Positions 1 through 8,897 of a DNA stretch of 32,589 nt are shown here, one piece after another (within the stretch, counting starts at the first letter, position 1; each line of letters starts with the position of its first letter). Origin of the DNA: Acidobacteriota bacterium (GTDB taxonomy: Bacteria; Acidobacteriota; Terriglobia; Acidiferrales; UBA7541); assembly GCA_003223325.1 (NCBI GenBank), contig QHYS01000147.1, positions 1 through 32,589 on the forward strand. Reading direction: 5' to 3'. The notes below the pieces were generated by a model. The model did not search any database. It saw only the letters and a list, made by a program, of their open reading frames with translations, and was not told where the DNA came from. Both the position numbers and the translations under genes were made by a program.

Positions 1-186
1 GGGGCGCGGTTTGCCAAGCCGGCTCCCGCCGTGCCGAAACCCGCAAGCGCTTCGCGTTAAGCCCGCCGCGTCGCCGCGGCAGATCGCCGCCAAACCTGTC
101 CCTGCCGCAAGTGAGCGTAAGTAGAACCTTTTCGGCTGAAGCGGCTCGCCGAGCTTCATGATTTTCCTGTGGGTTATGATTGAGTC

Positions 187-1236
187 TTATTTCGCCCGGC
201 CCTTATATCCCTCCGGTATGGTGCGGATGCGATAGACCACGCCGCGTCCCACGACATACAGATAGTGCTTATCGGGTCCGGCAAAGCCACAGTTCTGCGG
301 AGGCATCTCGTAAGGCGCTTCAATGTTGCCCAGGTGCTCGCCCTTAGAATTGAACACCTGAACTCCCGCCGGAGTAGTGGCGTAGAGATGGCTCTGGCTA
401 TCGATGCACAGCCCGTCGGCTCCGCTGACCGCTCCGTGGTCGGTCTCCTGTTTGAGGTCGTATTTGCCGAAATTCTTGCGGTTCTTCAAGGTTCCGTCGG
501 ATTGCACATCGTAGGTGAGCAGGTAGGCGCCATCCCAATCGTTAATGTAGAGGATCTTCTCGTCGGGACTGAGCGTAATGCCATTCGGCCGACTGATGTC
601 GTCGGCCACCCGCGTGACCTTCTTGCTGTTGGGAGCGATGTAGTAGACCGCCTGCGGCAAATCATCGGATGATTTCTTCGCGCCAACCTGGTAGCAATCG
701 GTGAAATAGACGCCACCTTTTTTGTCCACCACCAAATCGTTGGGACGGATGTACGGTTTGCCATCGAAGCTGTCGGTCAACGTCTCGGCGTTGTCTTTGG
801 GATAGATCAGGCTGACCTTCTTGCTGTATTGGGCCGCAAACACGCGGCCCTTCGAGTCCACCGCTAAACCCGCGCCCTGCTCGTCGTTTTCGATAAGCGT
901 AGTCACATTCCCGTCAACGTCCACTTTGTTCAGCCCGCCATTAGCCGTCACCAACAGGCTGCCGTCGGGCATACCCACTCCGCCGTCCGAGCCGCGCAAA
1001 CCATTTTTCACGATTTCAATCTTTGTTCCCGCCTTCACCACTCCAGGAATGTCCGGCGTAACCTTGTCGGTGGCGACCACAGTCTCCTGTTGCTGCCCTC
1101 CGCCCCGGCCCTCGGCGCGGCCTTGGCCCCGCCCCTGACCGCGGCCCTGCCCACTGCCTTGGGTGCCCTCCTGGGCGAACATTGCCACCGAACAAAACAG
1201 GAAAACCATCACCACGGAAATCGCTTTCGACTTCAT
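187..1236 (-). CDS. Exported SMP-30/gluconolactonase-type beta-propeller protein
   Basis: The 349-residue product starts with a signal peptide (MKSKAISVVMVFLFC, then AMFAQ) and continues into a low-complexity stretch of four GQGR-like units and GGGQQQ. The rest is a six-bladed propeller of the SMP-30/gluconolactonase/LRE family, shown by motifs such as RPNDLVVD, YFTDCY, RPNGITLSPDE and GADGLCID. Such proteins are Ca-dependent lactonases or sugar-lactone hydrolases; the substrate here is unknown. The open frame extends 13 codons further upstream, but the ATG at 1236 is preceded by a strong GGGAGG ribosome site about 7 nt away, so I chose it. It lies downstream of the dihaem cytochrome gene on the same strand (about 140 bp apart), so it may serve a periplasmic oxidation pathway. 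The family call is firm; the reaction is not. Confidence 0.88.
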   Translation of the reverse strand: MKSKAISVVMVFLFCSVAMFAQEGTQGSGQGRGQGRGQGRAEGRGGGQQQETVVATDKVTPDIPGVVKAGTKIEIVKNGLRGSDGGVGMPDGSLLVTANGGLNKVDVDGNVTTLIENDEQGAGLAVDSKGRVFAAQYSKKVSLIYPKDNAETLTDSFDGKPYIRPNDLVVDKKGGVYFTDCYQVGAKKSSDDLPQAVYYIAPNSKKVTRVADDISRPNGITLSPDEKILYINDWDGAYLLTYDVQSDGTLKNRKNFGKYDLKQETDHGAVSGADGLCIDSQSHLYATTPAGVQVFNSKGEHLGNIEAPYEMPPQNCGFAGPDKHYLYVVGRGVVYRIRTIPEGYKGRAK

Positions 1237-1375
1237 GACATGTCCTCCCCTGGTAGTCCGCCTCGCCCTGACCACCTATTCGGAAATAATCTCTGCCTCT
1301 TCAGAGGCGGAAGAAGACAAATGTAGAAGCGAGTCGCCGAAGCGCCACGAATCAGCCTCAAACCATTTACGGTCG

Positions 1376-2422
1376 CTAGCGGCGCGCGGTCGTGATTTCC
1401 TTTTTGTCAGCGCTTACCGGACGCGAAGAGACGTACGCAGCAATCGCCAGCATATCGTCTGTTGTTAACTTGGCGACGACCGGCTTCATCAACTCCGTCC
1501 AAATGCCGTGGCGATCGCCCTGCTGCATGTCATAGAGCTGACGAACGAGATAGCTGGGCGAACGGCCACCAATTCCCGGCACAGGGCCAAGGCCCTGCAG
1601 ATCCGCGCCATGGCAGTTTGCACAGGCAATCGTTTTGCCGCCGCCACCGCTGACCAGCGCCTCGCCTTTCTTCAAGCTTCCCATAGGCACGTACGCGGTG
1701 AAGCCGGAGTGCGAGTCGCGCAGCAGTTCCGTACCCTCGGTGTTATCTGGAGCTTCGATGATGCGCTTGCCGATGGGCTCTTTGTCATTCCCCTCGAGAC
1801 GCAGAAACATGCCTCCCTGAATGCGCGTCTTGGGCACAGTGTTCGTCTCGACCACGTGGATCCACGTTGTCCACTTCATGGAGCTAAAGTAACCCGCGGC
1901 AGCCTTGATCTCGTCGTCGGTCATGGCCTTGGCGAAGTTGATCATCAAATTCGTATTGGCCTTTCTCGTATCGGCGCTCTTCCTCGCGCCGTTTTTGAAA
2001 TCCTCCATGGTCTGTATGAAGTAACTATAAGGAAGCCCAGCGACGCCGGCGTTTTCCGGACGGCCTTTGCCGTTGGGGTAGTGGCACAGGCTGCATGCAA
2101 AAACCATCGCTTCCTTCCGGCCGTGCGCCACGATCGGCGGCATCGGAGGATGGTCGCCGGGATACCAGTCTGCCGGACCTGCGTTATCACGAATCTGCGT
2201 CAATGTGAACGACAGCGTGCTGCCGGGCAGATGTCTCTGTGTGCCGTCGTCCTTGACCGGCGCAGCCGCTGGAGGAGCGCTCGGCTGTTCGCTGGGCGGA
2301 GTGGCGAATCCATAAGCCCATGGCGGAGGTGGCTCCGTTGCAGCGATGAGCACGCCGATGGTAACGACGCAGGCCAAACCCAATGCCAAACCCAAGTTCA
2401 TAGCACCGCGGGAAATTTTCAT
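1376..2422 (-). CDS. Exported dihaem cytochrome c family protein
   Basis: The 348-residue product has an uncleaved-anchor or signal-like hydrophobic N-terminus (about residues 8-28) and a Pro/Ala-rich linker (31-57). Two class-I cytochrome c domains follow, each with a CxxCH haem site: C110-x-x-C113-H114 and C267-x-x-C270-H271. The second domain has the usual GADLQGLG and distal-Met style sequence near its end. It is probably a periplasmic electron carrier or the electron-accepting partner of a periplasmic dehydrogenase. The start at 2422 is supported by GGAGGCG about 6 nt upstream. The next gene on this strand is the SMP-30 propeller, which may be its partner. Nothing in the sequence fixes the donor. 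Confidence 0.9.
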   Translation of the reverse strand: MKISRGAMNLGLALGLACVVTIGVLIAATEPPPPWAYGFATPPSEQPSAPPAAAPVKDDGTQRHLPGSTLSFTLTQIRDNAGPADWYPGDHPPMPPIVAHGRKEAMVFACSLCHYPNGKGRPENAGVAGLPYSYFIQTMEDFKNGARKSADTRKANTNLMINFAKAMTDDEIKAAAGYFSSMKWTTWIHVVETNTVPKTRIQGGMFLRLEGNDKEPIGKRIIEAPDNTEGTELLRDSHSGFTAYVPMGSLKKGEALVSGGGGKTIACANCHGADLQGLGPVPGIGGRSPSYLVRQLYDMQQGDRHGIWTELMKPVVAKLTTDDMLAIAAYVSSRPVSADKKEITTARR

Positions 2423-2891
2423 AGCTCGCCTCCGGATTGTTCAGCACGCGGCAGCACAGAAAAGCGGCATGGTGCCGCCAGTCGTTGCCGGATATGCTAG
2501 CACGTCTGGCATTGGCGCGTCACGGTTCCAGAAGACTATTTAGGGTTCTCCGCGGAGGGCCGCAACGAGGACAAGAGAAAACAGATAAATCAGCAGGCCC
2601 ATCCGGACTAAGGGTGCCGCCGCCAGGAAAACGAATACAACAAAAGCTAGCGGATGAAACACAGAAGGCTGGTGACTTCGGCGATCAAACCCAGAGTGAT
2701 CAGAGCGCTCGAACGCGGAGACCTGGAATGGATTGCTGGGGCTCATCATTTTCCCGAAGAGCCATTCTCGGGACGCTGGCGGGCACGGCGGGCACGGCGG
2801 GCCACTAGGTTAGTGCTTCCTTCCAAGTTGGGGTAAACTCCCCCTCGTCTCTATTCAGACAAAACTAATGCGCTCTTTTTGACATCACCGA
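2423..2891. other. Intergenic stretch between divergent cytochrome c and aldolase genes
   Basis: These 469 bases must hold the promoters of the leftward cytochrome c gene and the rightward aldolase gene. Apart from the weak 69-codon frame, the only structure I see is a short tandem run of GGGCACGGC-like units near 2777-2805. I could not pick a convincing promoter or terminator. Confidence 0.5.
2540..2749 (-). CDS. Possible small membrane protein of unknown function
   Basis: This 69-codon frame has a polar N-terminal third and then two hydrophobic stretches (about residues 32-47 and 50-66) separated by an Arg, which would fit a two-helix hairpin in the membrane. I do not recognise a family. 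No good ribosome site precedes the start, which has tandem ATG codons at 2749 and 2746. It sits 117 bp upstream of the cytochrome c gene on the same strand. It could equally be a chance frame in GC-rich intergenic DNA. Confidence 0.22.
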   Translation of the reverse strand: MMSPSNPFQVSAFERSDHSGFDRRSHQPSVFHPLAFVVFVFLAAAPLVRMGLLIYLFSLVLVAALRGEP

Positions 2892-2906
2892 ATGGGGCAA
2901 GGGCCG

Positions 2907-3881
2907 ATGACAAAAGTTATTCTTGTTCGATCGTGTCTCTTAGCGAACCCCTTGCGACATCTCACTGCGCGAGCGTTTTCTCACCGTCTGTTGGCCGCGA
3001 TGATCGTATTCGTCGCGTTCCTTGTTGTCCTTGTTACGTCCGCGAGGATCGTGTGGGGCCAACAGGCGCCGCTACACCTTAACCCCGCCATTGAGAAATT
3101 GGCGCACGGACAGTCCATCATCGGTACGCAAACCGACGATATGTCGCTGCAGAATTGCCACTCGCTGGCCCGTCTCGATTTCGACTACGCGTATGTCGAT
3201 ATGGAGCATGGGCCGCTGAATCTCGATGGCCTGGCCTATTGTGTGGCCGCCATGGTCGATAAGGCCGCCATTCTCAAGAAGGGCAACGCACAGCCAAATG
3301 TGGCGCTCTTTGTACGATTCCCCGCTTACGGGCGCGACCTCGAGAGTAACGACTGGATCGTTAAGCAGGCGCTGGATATGGGTCTGATGGGAATCATCTT
3401 CAATGGGGTCGACAACAAGGAGCAAATGGCGCGCCTTGTTCAATACATGCGGTATCCGCAGCAGAGAACGTCGAAGTACCAGCAGCCGCCCGGACTGCGT
3501 GGCTACGCTCCGGGGAATGCAACCTTTGCATGGGGCATCTCAGCGGCTGAGTACGAGCGGCGCGCCGACGTTTGGCCCCTCAATCCGGAAGGAGATCTGC
3601 TCGCGATCCCAATGATAGAAACGGCAGAAGGCCTAAGGAACGTCAACGAGATTGCCGCCGTGCCGGGCGTCGGCGCCATCTTCATCGGTGCGGGAGGAGA
3701 CCTGCACCAATATCTCGGCGTACCGCAAGATTCTCCCGAAGTCGAACAGGCCCGTCAAACGATCCTGGCAGCATGCAAGGCGCACAACGTCGCTTGCGGC
3801 ATAACAGCGCTCACCAAGGCTGACGTAGATAAAAGGCTCAAAGAAGGATGGAAGATGATCAGAACGGGGCGTGGAGAGTAG
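2907..3881 (+). CDS. HpcH/HpaI aldolase/citrate lyase family protein with N-terminal membrane or signal segment
   Basis: The product (324 residues from this ATG) is a TIM-barrel aldolase of the HpcH/HpaI type, which cleaves or forms hydroxy-keto acids with a divalent metal. Visible family signatures are DYAYVDMEHGPL, the substrate-binding Arg in FVRFPAYGR, the metal-binding Glu in PMIETAEGL, and GVGAIFIGAGGDL with its Asp. Unlike textbook cytosolic members it carries a strongly hydrophobic segment before the barrel (MIVFVAFLVVLVTSA, ending WGQQA), so it looks exported or anchored. The start is uncertain. ATGs at 2892, 2907 and 3000 are all in frame, and only 2907 has a purine-rich stretch (GGGGCAAGGG) at a reasonable distance. 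The C-terminus stops soon after the conserved GRG, shorter than many homologues. Confidence 0.82.
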   Translation: MTKVILVRSCLLANPLRHLTARAFSHRLLAAMIVFVAFLVVLVTSARIVWGQQAPLHLNPAIEKLAHGQSIIGTQTDDMSLQNCHSLARLDFDYAYVDMEHGPLNLDGLAYCVAAMVDKAAILKKGNAQPNVALFVRFPAYGRDLESNDWIVKQALDMGLMGIIFNGVDNKEQMARLVQYMRYPQQRTSKYQQPPGLRGYAPGNATFAWGISAAEYERRADVWPLNPEGDLLAIPMIETAEGLRNVNEIAAVPGVGAIFIGAGGDLHQYLGVPQDSPEVEQARQTILAACKAHNVACGITALTKADVDKRLKEGWKMIRTGRGE

Positions 3882-3891
3882 CCCCGATCAA

Positions 3892-3909
3892 ATCAGGCGT
3901 GCGCCTGAT
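3892..3909. terminator. Hairpin between convergent genes, possible bidirectional terminator
   Basis: ATCAGGC pairs with GCCTGAT around the tetraloop GTGC, a perfect 7-bp stem in the 64-bp gap between the aldolase (+) and the amidohydrolase (-). A second stem, CGGGGC/GCCCCG, overlaps the aldolase stop codon (3865-3870 with 3881-3886). Neither has a T tract, so termination is inferred from position only. Confidence 0.35.
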
Positions 3910-3945
3910 ACTCCGGCATTCCCGAAGCAACGTGTTCGCGCCGCT

Positions 3946-5268
3946 CTAGTGCCCGGCGACGTCGTTCCGGATGACTATGCCGCCCTTCATCACAAAACGC
4001 ACGCGCTCCATTTCGGTCACGTCTGCGAGTGGATTTCCGGAAACAGCGATGATGTCGGCGAATTTGCCTTTCTCAACGGTGCCGATGTCTTTCTCGATGC
4101 CGTAATTTAGCATGTGGGCGGCATTCATATAAGCCGTTTGCAGCGCCTGCGCCGGCGTCAATCCCCACTTCACGTAATAGGCAAATTGGTTCGCCTGCTT
4201 GCCGTGTGGGATTGAGGGCGAGGTGGCGCCGCTGCCGAAGACGATGGGGACGCCGGCTGCGATCGCGCGCCGGAACGCTTGTTCGGCGAGCTTCAAGCGC
4301 GAATTGCGTCCGCCGGTCGCCTCCAGATCTTCCTTTTCCAGCCCGAGCAGGTCGTCGAGCGTCACCTCGAAGGGAAGCTTCTTCTCCAACAGAACCTTGA
4401 TCCCGGCCTGGTCGAGTTCGAGCAGATGATTGGGCGCGTCCACACCCGCGTTGATGCAGCTGGCCATGCCTTCGCCACCATAGGTGTGGCACGCGACTTT
4501 GAGGCCGAGCCGATGGGCTTCATCGACGATCGCCTGCACTTCCTCGAACGTTAGCGAGGGCGAGTTGACAAGCTTGGCATCGGGTGTCCACATGTGCATG
4601 GTGCCGACGAAATCCTGCGTTGTGTAGATTTTTACCCAATCGACGCCGTGTAGCTTCGCCTCGCGCACGGCTGCACGCGCGAGCCACGGGCCGTTGACGT
4701 TCTTATCCTCGATGAAGCCTTCTTGGAAGCGTCCCGGTCGAATGTCCGGATAATAATTGGTCGCTCGAGGATTGAGCGATTGTCCCACCACTTGCATGCG
4801 GGGGCCCTGCACGCGACCGGAGTTGATCTGGTCGCGGATGTCGACGGTGTTGTAGCCGCCACGCGAATCCATATCGAGGACCGTGGTGAAACCGGCGGCC
4901 AAGTCGATCTGGGCGTTGGCGAGTGCGATCAATGTGCGTTGGGCCTCGGTGTCCCCCCCTGTGTTGACGTGGACATGGGCGTCGACCATGCCGGGCATGA
5001 CCGTCGCATTCGATAAGTCGATCACGCTCGCGCCTGATGGAATGGCGACGCCGGGGCCGACATCGACGATACGGTCGCCGCGTACGAGCACCACTTGATT
5101 GGAGAGCATCATCCCCGAACGCGCGTCGAAAAGGTGCCCGGCGCGGATGGCCACAACCTGGTCTTTAGACGCGAGATATTTTCCCGCCGTCTGAGCCCGG
5201 GCGGCAGGAGCTGCGAGTGCCGCAATTGCGGCGACGAATACAGCACAGAGATTCAATTGCCACTTCAT
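3946..5268 (-). CDS. Exported amidohydrolase (imidazolonepropionase-like)
   Basis: The 440-residue protein has a cleavable signal peptide (about residues 1-25, ending ARAQT). The rest is a metal-dependent amidohydrolase with the small N-terminal composite domain (residues 35-90) and the TIM barrel opening with the metal-binding H98-x-H100 (VDAHVHV). Later landmarks are DWVKIYTT (candidate carboxylated Lys), ACHTYGGEG (metal His), the VFGSGATSP strand, and the C-terminal GTVEKGKFADIIAVSGNPLAD typical of the imidazolonepropionase/prolidase-like subgroup. Secreted members hydrolyse amide or ester bonds of peptides or xenobiotics; the substrate here is unknown. The start at 5268 has a GGGAGG ribosome site. 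It converges on the aldolase gene. Confidence 0.9.
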   Translation of the reverse strand: MKWQLNLCAVFVAAIAALAAPAARAQTAGKYLASKDQVVAIRAGHLFDARSGMMLSNQVVLVRGDRIVDVGPGVAIPSGASVIDLSNATVMPGMVDAHVHVNTGGDTEAQRTLIALANAQIDLAAGFTTVLDMDSRGGYNTVDIRDQINSGRVQGPRMQVVGQSLNPRATNYYPDIRPGRFQEGFIEDKNVNGPWLARAAVREAKLHGVDWVKIYTTQDFVGTMHMWTPDAKLVNSPSLTFEEVQAIVDEAHRLGLKVACHTYGGEGMASCINAGVDAPNHLLELDQAGIKVLLEKKLPFEVTLDDLLGLEKEDLEATGGRNSRLKLAEQAFRRAIAAGVPIVFGSGATSPSIPHGKQANQFAYYVKWGLTPAQALQTAYMNAAHMLNYGIEKDIGTVEKGKFADIIAVSGNPLADVTEMERVRFVMKGGIVIRNDVAGH

Positions 5269-5467
5269 GGAATCCTCCCACTAGTCTCCAGCGTGATCGT
5301 TGGTACCGGCCAGGCATTCTATAAGAAATTCGTGGGAACCGCGTTATTCAGAAAGAGCAGCTTCGAGGCAAAGTGAGTTACCATCTGAGTAGCTGGAAGG
5401 CGAAAGTGCAAAATTCCGTTCAAAGCCTGCCACCGTCGCCACTGCCTTCCCGAGAAGGAGGCTGCTT

Positions 5468-5929
5468 ATGCCCAAATATGAGTTTCGAGTCAATGGGCGC
5501 GCCGTATCGGTCAATTCCTGGGACCCCGGCCAGCCGCTCCTCTACATCTTGCGAAATACGCTTGGTCTGCATGCGGCGAAATTCGGTTGCGGTCTGGGCC
5601 AATGTGGGGCATGCACGGTGCTGCTTGAAGGCAAGCCGGTGCGCTCTTGCGTGACACCGGTTCAGCAGGTCACGGGCCACGCGGTCACTACACTCGAAGG
5701 GCTCGGGACGCCGGAGAAGCCCGACCGGGTCCAGGCAGCGTTCATTGCCGAACAGGCTGCACAGTGCGGTTACTGCACCAACGGCATGATCATGGCGACC
5801 ACCGCCCTGTTGCACCAGACGCCTCATCCCACACCCGGCGAAGCCAAGCACGCCCTCAGCGGCAACCTATGCCGGTGCGGCACGCACACGCGCATTCTCG
5901 CAGCCGTCATTCGGGCGGCGAAGGCGTAA
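5468..5929 (+). CDS. (2Fe-2S)-binding small subunit of a xanthine dehydrogenase/isoquinoline oxidoreductase type enzyme
   Basis: The 153-residue protein carries the two iron-sulfur sites of the molybdenum hydroxylase small subunit. The plant-ferredoxin type site is C41, C46, C49 and C61 (CGLGQCGAC). The helical-domain site is C100-GYC103 and C135-RC137 (CRCG). It passes electrons from the molybdenum centre in the partner subunit to an external acceptor. The start has an excellent AAGGAGG site. The Mo-subunit gene follows 10 bp later with its own AAGGAGG site, so the two are co-transcribed. No FAD (CoxM-like) subunit gene is nearby, which matches the two-subunit IorAB/aldehyde-dehydrogenase group that donates to cytochromes. 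Confidence 0.95.
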   Translation: MPKYEFRVNGRAVSVNSWDPGQPLLYILRNTLGLHAAKFGCGLGQCGACTVLLEGKPVRSCVTPVQQVTGHAVTTLEGLGTPEKPDRVQAAFIAEQAAQCGYCTNGMIMATTALLHQTPHPTPGEAKHALSGNLCRCGTHTRILAAVIRAAKA

Positions 5930-5939
5930 GGAGGCAGCC

Positions 5940-8177
5940 ATGGCCAAAGCTTCTCAGGGTCGTTGCGTTTCACGGCGTGATTTCCTCTTGACGGGCGGGG
6001 CAGTGGTGGTTGGTTTTAGCCTTCGCTCCTCCCTCCCCAAGTTTGTTCTCGCGCAGGGTGCCCCTTCAACTTCTGATCTCCGCAACCCGCTTGATCCGCG
6101 TCAAGTCGACAGCTTTCTCGCGTTTCGTGCCGATGGCTCAGTCACGATTTACACAAGCAAAGTGGATGTCGGCACGGGCCTACGCATCGCTATGAGTCAG
6201 ATGACTGCCGAAGAGCTCGGCATCGCGGTCGACAGTGTCTCGATCGTAGAAGGCGATACGGCGCTAGTGCCCGATCACGGCGGGACAGGCGGCAGCTCAG
6301 GAATCCCCCGCGGCGCGGTGGACGTGCGGCAGGCTGCAGCAACAGCACGGCAGGCCATCCTTGGTCTCGGAGCCGCGCAACTGAAGCGCCCGGCCAACGA
6401 ACTCACCCTCGCGGGCAGCATGGTTCGCCCGTCGGCGGGCGGCGTGGGCATCAGCATCGGCAAACTGATTGGCGGCAGGCGTCTGAACCTTCAGGTTGAC
6501 GGGAAGGCGCCGTTGAAAGATCCGGCGACCTACACCATCGTCGGCAAGCCGCTTCTGCGGCCTGACGTTCCGGCAAAGTGTACCGGAAAGTGCGAGTACG
6601 TGCAGGACCATACCGTCCCGAACATGCTGCACGGGCGCGTGATCCGACCGCCGGCTATCGGCGCGAAGCTCGTCTCCATCGATGAGTCTTCGATTCGTGG
6701 CATTCCCGATGTCCGCGTCGTGCGCATCGAGAGTTTTCTGGGCGTGGTTGCGCCCGACGAATGGGCTGCGGTGTGTGCTGCGCGGGAGTTAAAAGCTACT
6801 TGGACAGAGTGGGAGGGACTGCCCGGCAGCGATGACCTGGAACACTACGTTCGGGAGAGCGCTGTCGATCACGACGAAACGGTCGCCAGCAAAGGCGGCG
6901 ACCCGAAGGCTGCGTTTTCGTCGGCGGCGAAGCAACTATTCGCTACCTACGCTTGGCCCTGCCAGAGCCACGCTTCACTTGGCCCGTCCTGCGCGGTCGC
7001 CGACGTGCGCGAGGATGGTGCCACCGTCTGGACCGCGTCTCAGGGGAGTTATGGCCAGCGCGCGCAACTCGCGAAGGTTTTTGGGATGCCGGAAGAAAAG
7101 CTGCGCGTGATTTTCCTCGACGGCTCGGGCTCCTACGGCGGGAACGGCAACGACGACGTAGCCGCCGACGCGTTTCTACTATCTCGCGAAATGAAACGGC
7201 CCGTCCGCGTGCAGTGGATGCGCGAGGATGAGCATGGCTGGGATCCTAAGGGTCCGCCGCAGGTTCTCGAGTTGCGAGGCGGCCTCGACGCCCAAGGACG
7301 CATTGTGGCATGGGATACGCAGATGTGGATTCCGGTTACGGTTCCCGGGAATCGCCCGTTGCTCGCTGCCGACGCTGCAGGCATTCCTCAAGCGCATGGC
7401 CAGGGTTCCGGCGCGATCTCCCAGAATGGCGATCCGCCTTACGCCGCGGAAAACGTGAGGGTAGTGGCGCATTGGCTTAAGCAAACGCCGCTGCGCCCGT
7501 CGAATCTCCGCGCCCCGGGCAAGATCGCCAATGTCTTCGCTGTGGAAGGCTTCGTTGACGAGATGGCGGCTGAGATGGGTGTAGACGCGGTCGAACATCG
7601 CCTGCGTGGCCTCAGCGATCCGCGCGCCATCGACGTGATCAATCGCGCGGCGCAGATGATCGGCTGGCAGACCCGGCCATCTCCGATGCCACGGCCAGCG
7701 CAAGGCGGCTTGCTCGTCGGACGCGGCTTCGCGTACATGCGTTACAAGCAGGCGGAAAACTACGTTGCGACGGCGATGGAAGTTGCTATTGAGCTGGAGA
7801 CTGGGAAAGTCGCCGTGCGGCGGGTTACATGCGCACACGACTGCGGGCTGATCATCAATCCAGATGGGTTGCGCAATCAGATCGAGGGTTCCATCGCGCA
7901 AACGCTTAGCCGGGCACTGCACGAAGAGGTGAAGTTCGACCGTTCACGGGTCACGAGCGTCAATTGGGCGAGCTATCCGATTCTGACGTTCTCGGAAGTG
8001 CCGCCTATCGAAGTGGCGCTGATCGATCGGCCCACGCTGCCACCGTTTGGCGCTGGCGAGGCCGCGACCGCGCCCGTCGCTGCATCGCTGGCAAACGCCA
8101 TTTTTGACGCTACGGGCGTACGGCTGCGCTCAGTGCCCTTCACTGCGGCGCGCCTGAAAGGCGCGCTGAAGAGCTAG
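5940..8177 (+). CDS. Tat-exported molybdopterin-binding subunit of the xanthine dehydrogenase family (IorB-like)
   Basis: The 745-residue catalytic subunit begins with a Tat signal (SRRDFLLTG followed by a hydrophobic run), so the enzyme with its folded cofactors is periplasmic. Family landmarks are GGTGGSSG near residue 115, GSGSYGGNGNDD (Mo-pterin binding), FAVEGFVDE, and the C-terminal PFGAGEA, whose Glu (about E707) is the catalytic base of molybdenum hydroxylases. The likely reaction is hydroxylation of an aldehyde or N-heterocycle with water. It pairs with the iron-sulfur subunit just upstream. Length and Tat signal fit the isoquinoline 1-oxidoreductase beta-subunit group rather than cytosolic xanthine dehydrogenase. 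The substrate cannot be read from the sequence. Confidence 0.93.
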   Translation: MAKASQGRCVSRRDFLLTGGAVVVGFSLRSSLPKFVLAQGAPSTSDLRNPLDPRQVDSFLAFRADGSVTIYTSKVDVGTGLRIAMSQMTAEELGIAVDSVSIVEGDTALVPDHGGTGGSSGIPRGAVDVRQAAATARQAILGLGAAQLKRPANELTLAGSMVRPSAGGVGISIGKLIGGRRLNLQVDGKAPLKDPATYTIVGKPLLRPDVPAKCTGKCEYVQDHTVPNMLHGRVIRPPAIGAKLVSIDESSIRGIPDVRVVRIESFLGVVAPDEWAAVCAARELKATWTEWEGLPGSDDLEHYVRESAVDHDETVASKGGDPKAAFSSAAKQLFATYAWPCQSHASLGPSCAVADVREDGATVWTASQGSYGQRAQLAKVFGMPEEKLRVIFLDGSGSYGGNGNDDVAADAFLLSREMKRPVRVQWMREDEHGWDPKGPPQVLELRGGLDAQGRIVAWDTQMWIPVTVPGNRPLLAADAAGIPQAHGQGSGAISQNGDPPYAAENVRVVAHWLKQTPLRPSNLRAPGKIANVFAVEGFVDEMAAEMGVDAVEHRLRGLSDPRAIDVINRAAQMIGWQTRPSPMPRPAQGGLLVGRGFAYMRYKQAENYVATAMEVAIELETGKVAVRRVTCAHDCGLIINPDGLRNQIEGSIAQTLSRALHEEVKFDRSRVTSVNWASYPILTFSEVPPIEVALIDRPTLPPFGAGEAATAPVAASLANAIFDATGVRLRSVPFTAARLKGALKS

Positions 8178-8247
8178 AGGGGCTGGCGAGTTCGTAACTT
8201 AGCTCCAGACAAGCTGGGTCCTCCGACTTCGGATGATCATCGACAAT

Positions 8248-8598
8248 TCAGGGGTTCGGGAGTTTCCGTTCCAGCGGCTCGACATCAATCTGGCGCGCAG
8301 CATCGTCAACTCGCTTCCATTTCCGATATACGTTGGCAACCGCAAGGGTCCAGAAGGGAACCAGATCGAGGCCAGGAAGTAGCTCGGCGATGAACGATGG
8401 TAGGAACTCCCAGTGCCAACCAATGAGCCGAAACAAAGTTACCATCACGACTAAATCTAGGATGTCATCGAGCGGCGATATCGCGCCCTCTGCGAATAAA
8501 GGAAAAATGACAATCTGCGCAGCGTCAGCCGCTATGGCCAACACCATGGCCGCACGGAAGCGCGAACGCGGTGACTTCAGGAAGGAATCATCGAGCAT
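8248..8598 (-). CDS. Small hypothetical membrane protein
   Basis: The 116-residue protein has hydrophobic stretches at about residues 17-40 and 45-62 and a third, weaker one at 75-90 with ELLPGLDLVPFWTLAV. A basic tail (YRKWKRVDD) follows. The pattern LPGLDLVPFWTLAV is one I associate with small uncharacterised inner-membrane proteins, but I assign no function. The ATG at 8598 is preceded by a modest GGCGG. It converges on the molybdenum-hydroxylase operon and has no partner gene on its strand. Confidence 0.6.
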   Translation of the reverse strand: MLDDSFLKSPRSRFRAAMVLAIAADAAQIVIFPLFAEGAISPLDDILDLVVMVTLFRLIGWHWEFLPSFIAELLPGLDLVPFWTLAVANVYRKWKRVDDAARQIDVEPLERKLPNP

Positions 8599-8897
8599 AG
8601 CGACACCGCCAAGTAGACGATTGGATGCAGGTTGTGGAAATTCTCCGAAGAAGGATCATAAGACAAAGCGCTGGCCTGGACCGGCATATATACATCTGCT
8701 TTTTTGCAAATCGATCTATCGCTGCGTGAGCTGTTGATACGCATTTCCATTCCCTTAGAGCTGCGTCGGCCTGCGGAGCGTATCACTTCACAAGGATAGC
8801 GGGTACGAACAGCAGTTTGCGAAGGTTTGGGATCTACCTCAAAGGCTTGTTCCGAAACGATGCTCTCACATTAACAAGGATTTGGATAGCGGCGTTT
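8599..8897. other. Intergenic DNA upstream of the DUF3179 gene
   Basis: About 300 bases between the small membrane protein gene (-) and the recognisable part of the DUF3179 gene (+). In the DUF3179 frame it is open from 8730 up to the UGA at 8898, but it lacks an ATG or GTG with a ribosome site. Its translation does not contain the region I expect before the CxxC site in full-length DUF3179 proteins. It could be a diverged N-terminus or unrelated sequence joined by a deletion. Confidence 0.4.

Noticed and set aside
1-124. Ala/Pro/Lys-rich C-terminal tail of a rightward gene entering from the left
   Set aside because: Two frames (stops at 58-60 and 122-124) both give plausible basic Ala/Pro-rich tails, so I cannot tell which, if either, is coding.
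1508-2500. A 330-codon rightward open frame
   Set aside because: Antisense of the dihaem cytochrome c gene, whose haem motifs and ribosome site are convincing.
7179-7922. A 247-codon leftward open frame
   Set aside because: Antisense of the molybdenum-hydroxylase large subunit, with no motif of its own.
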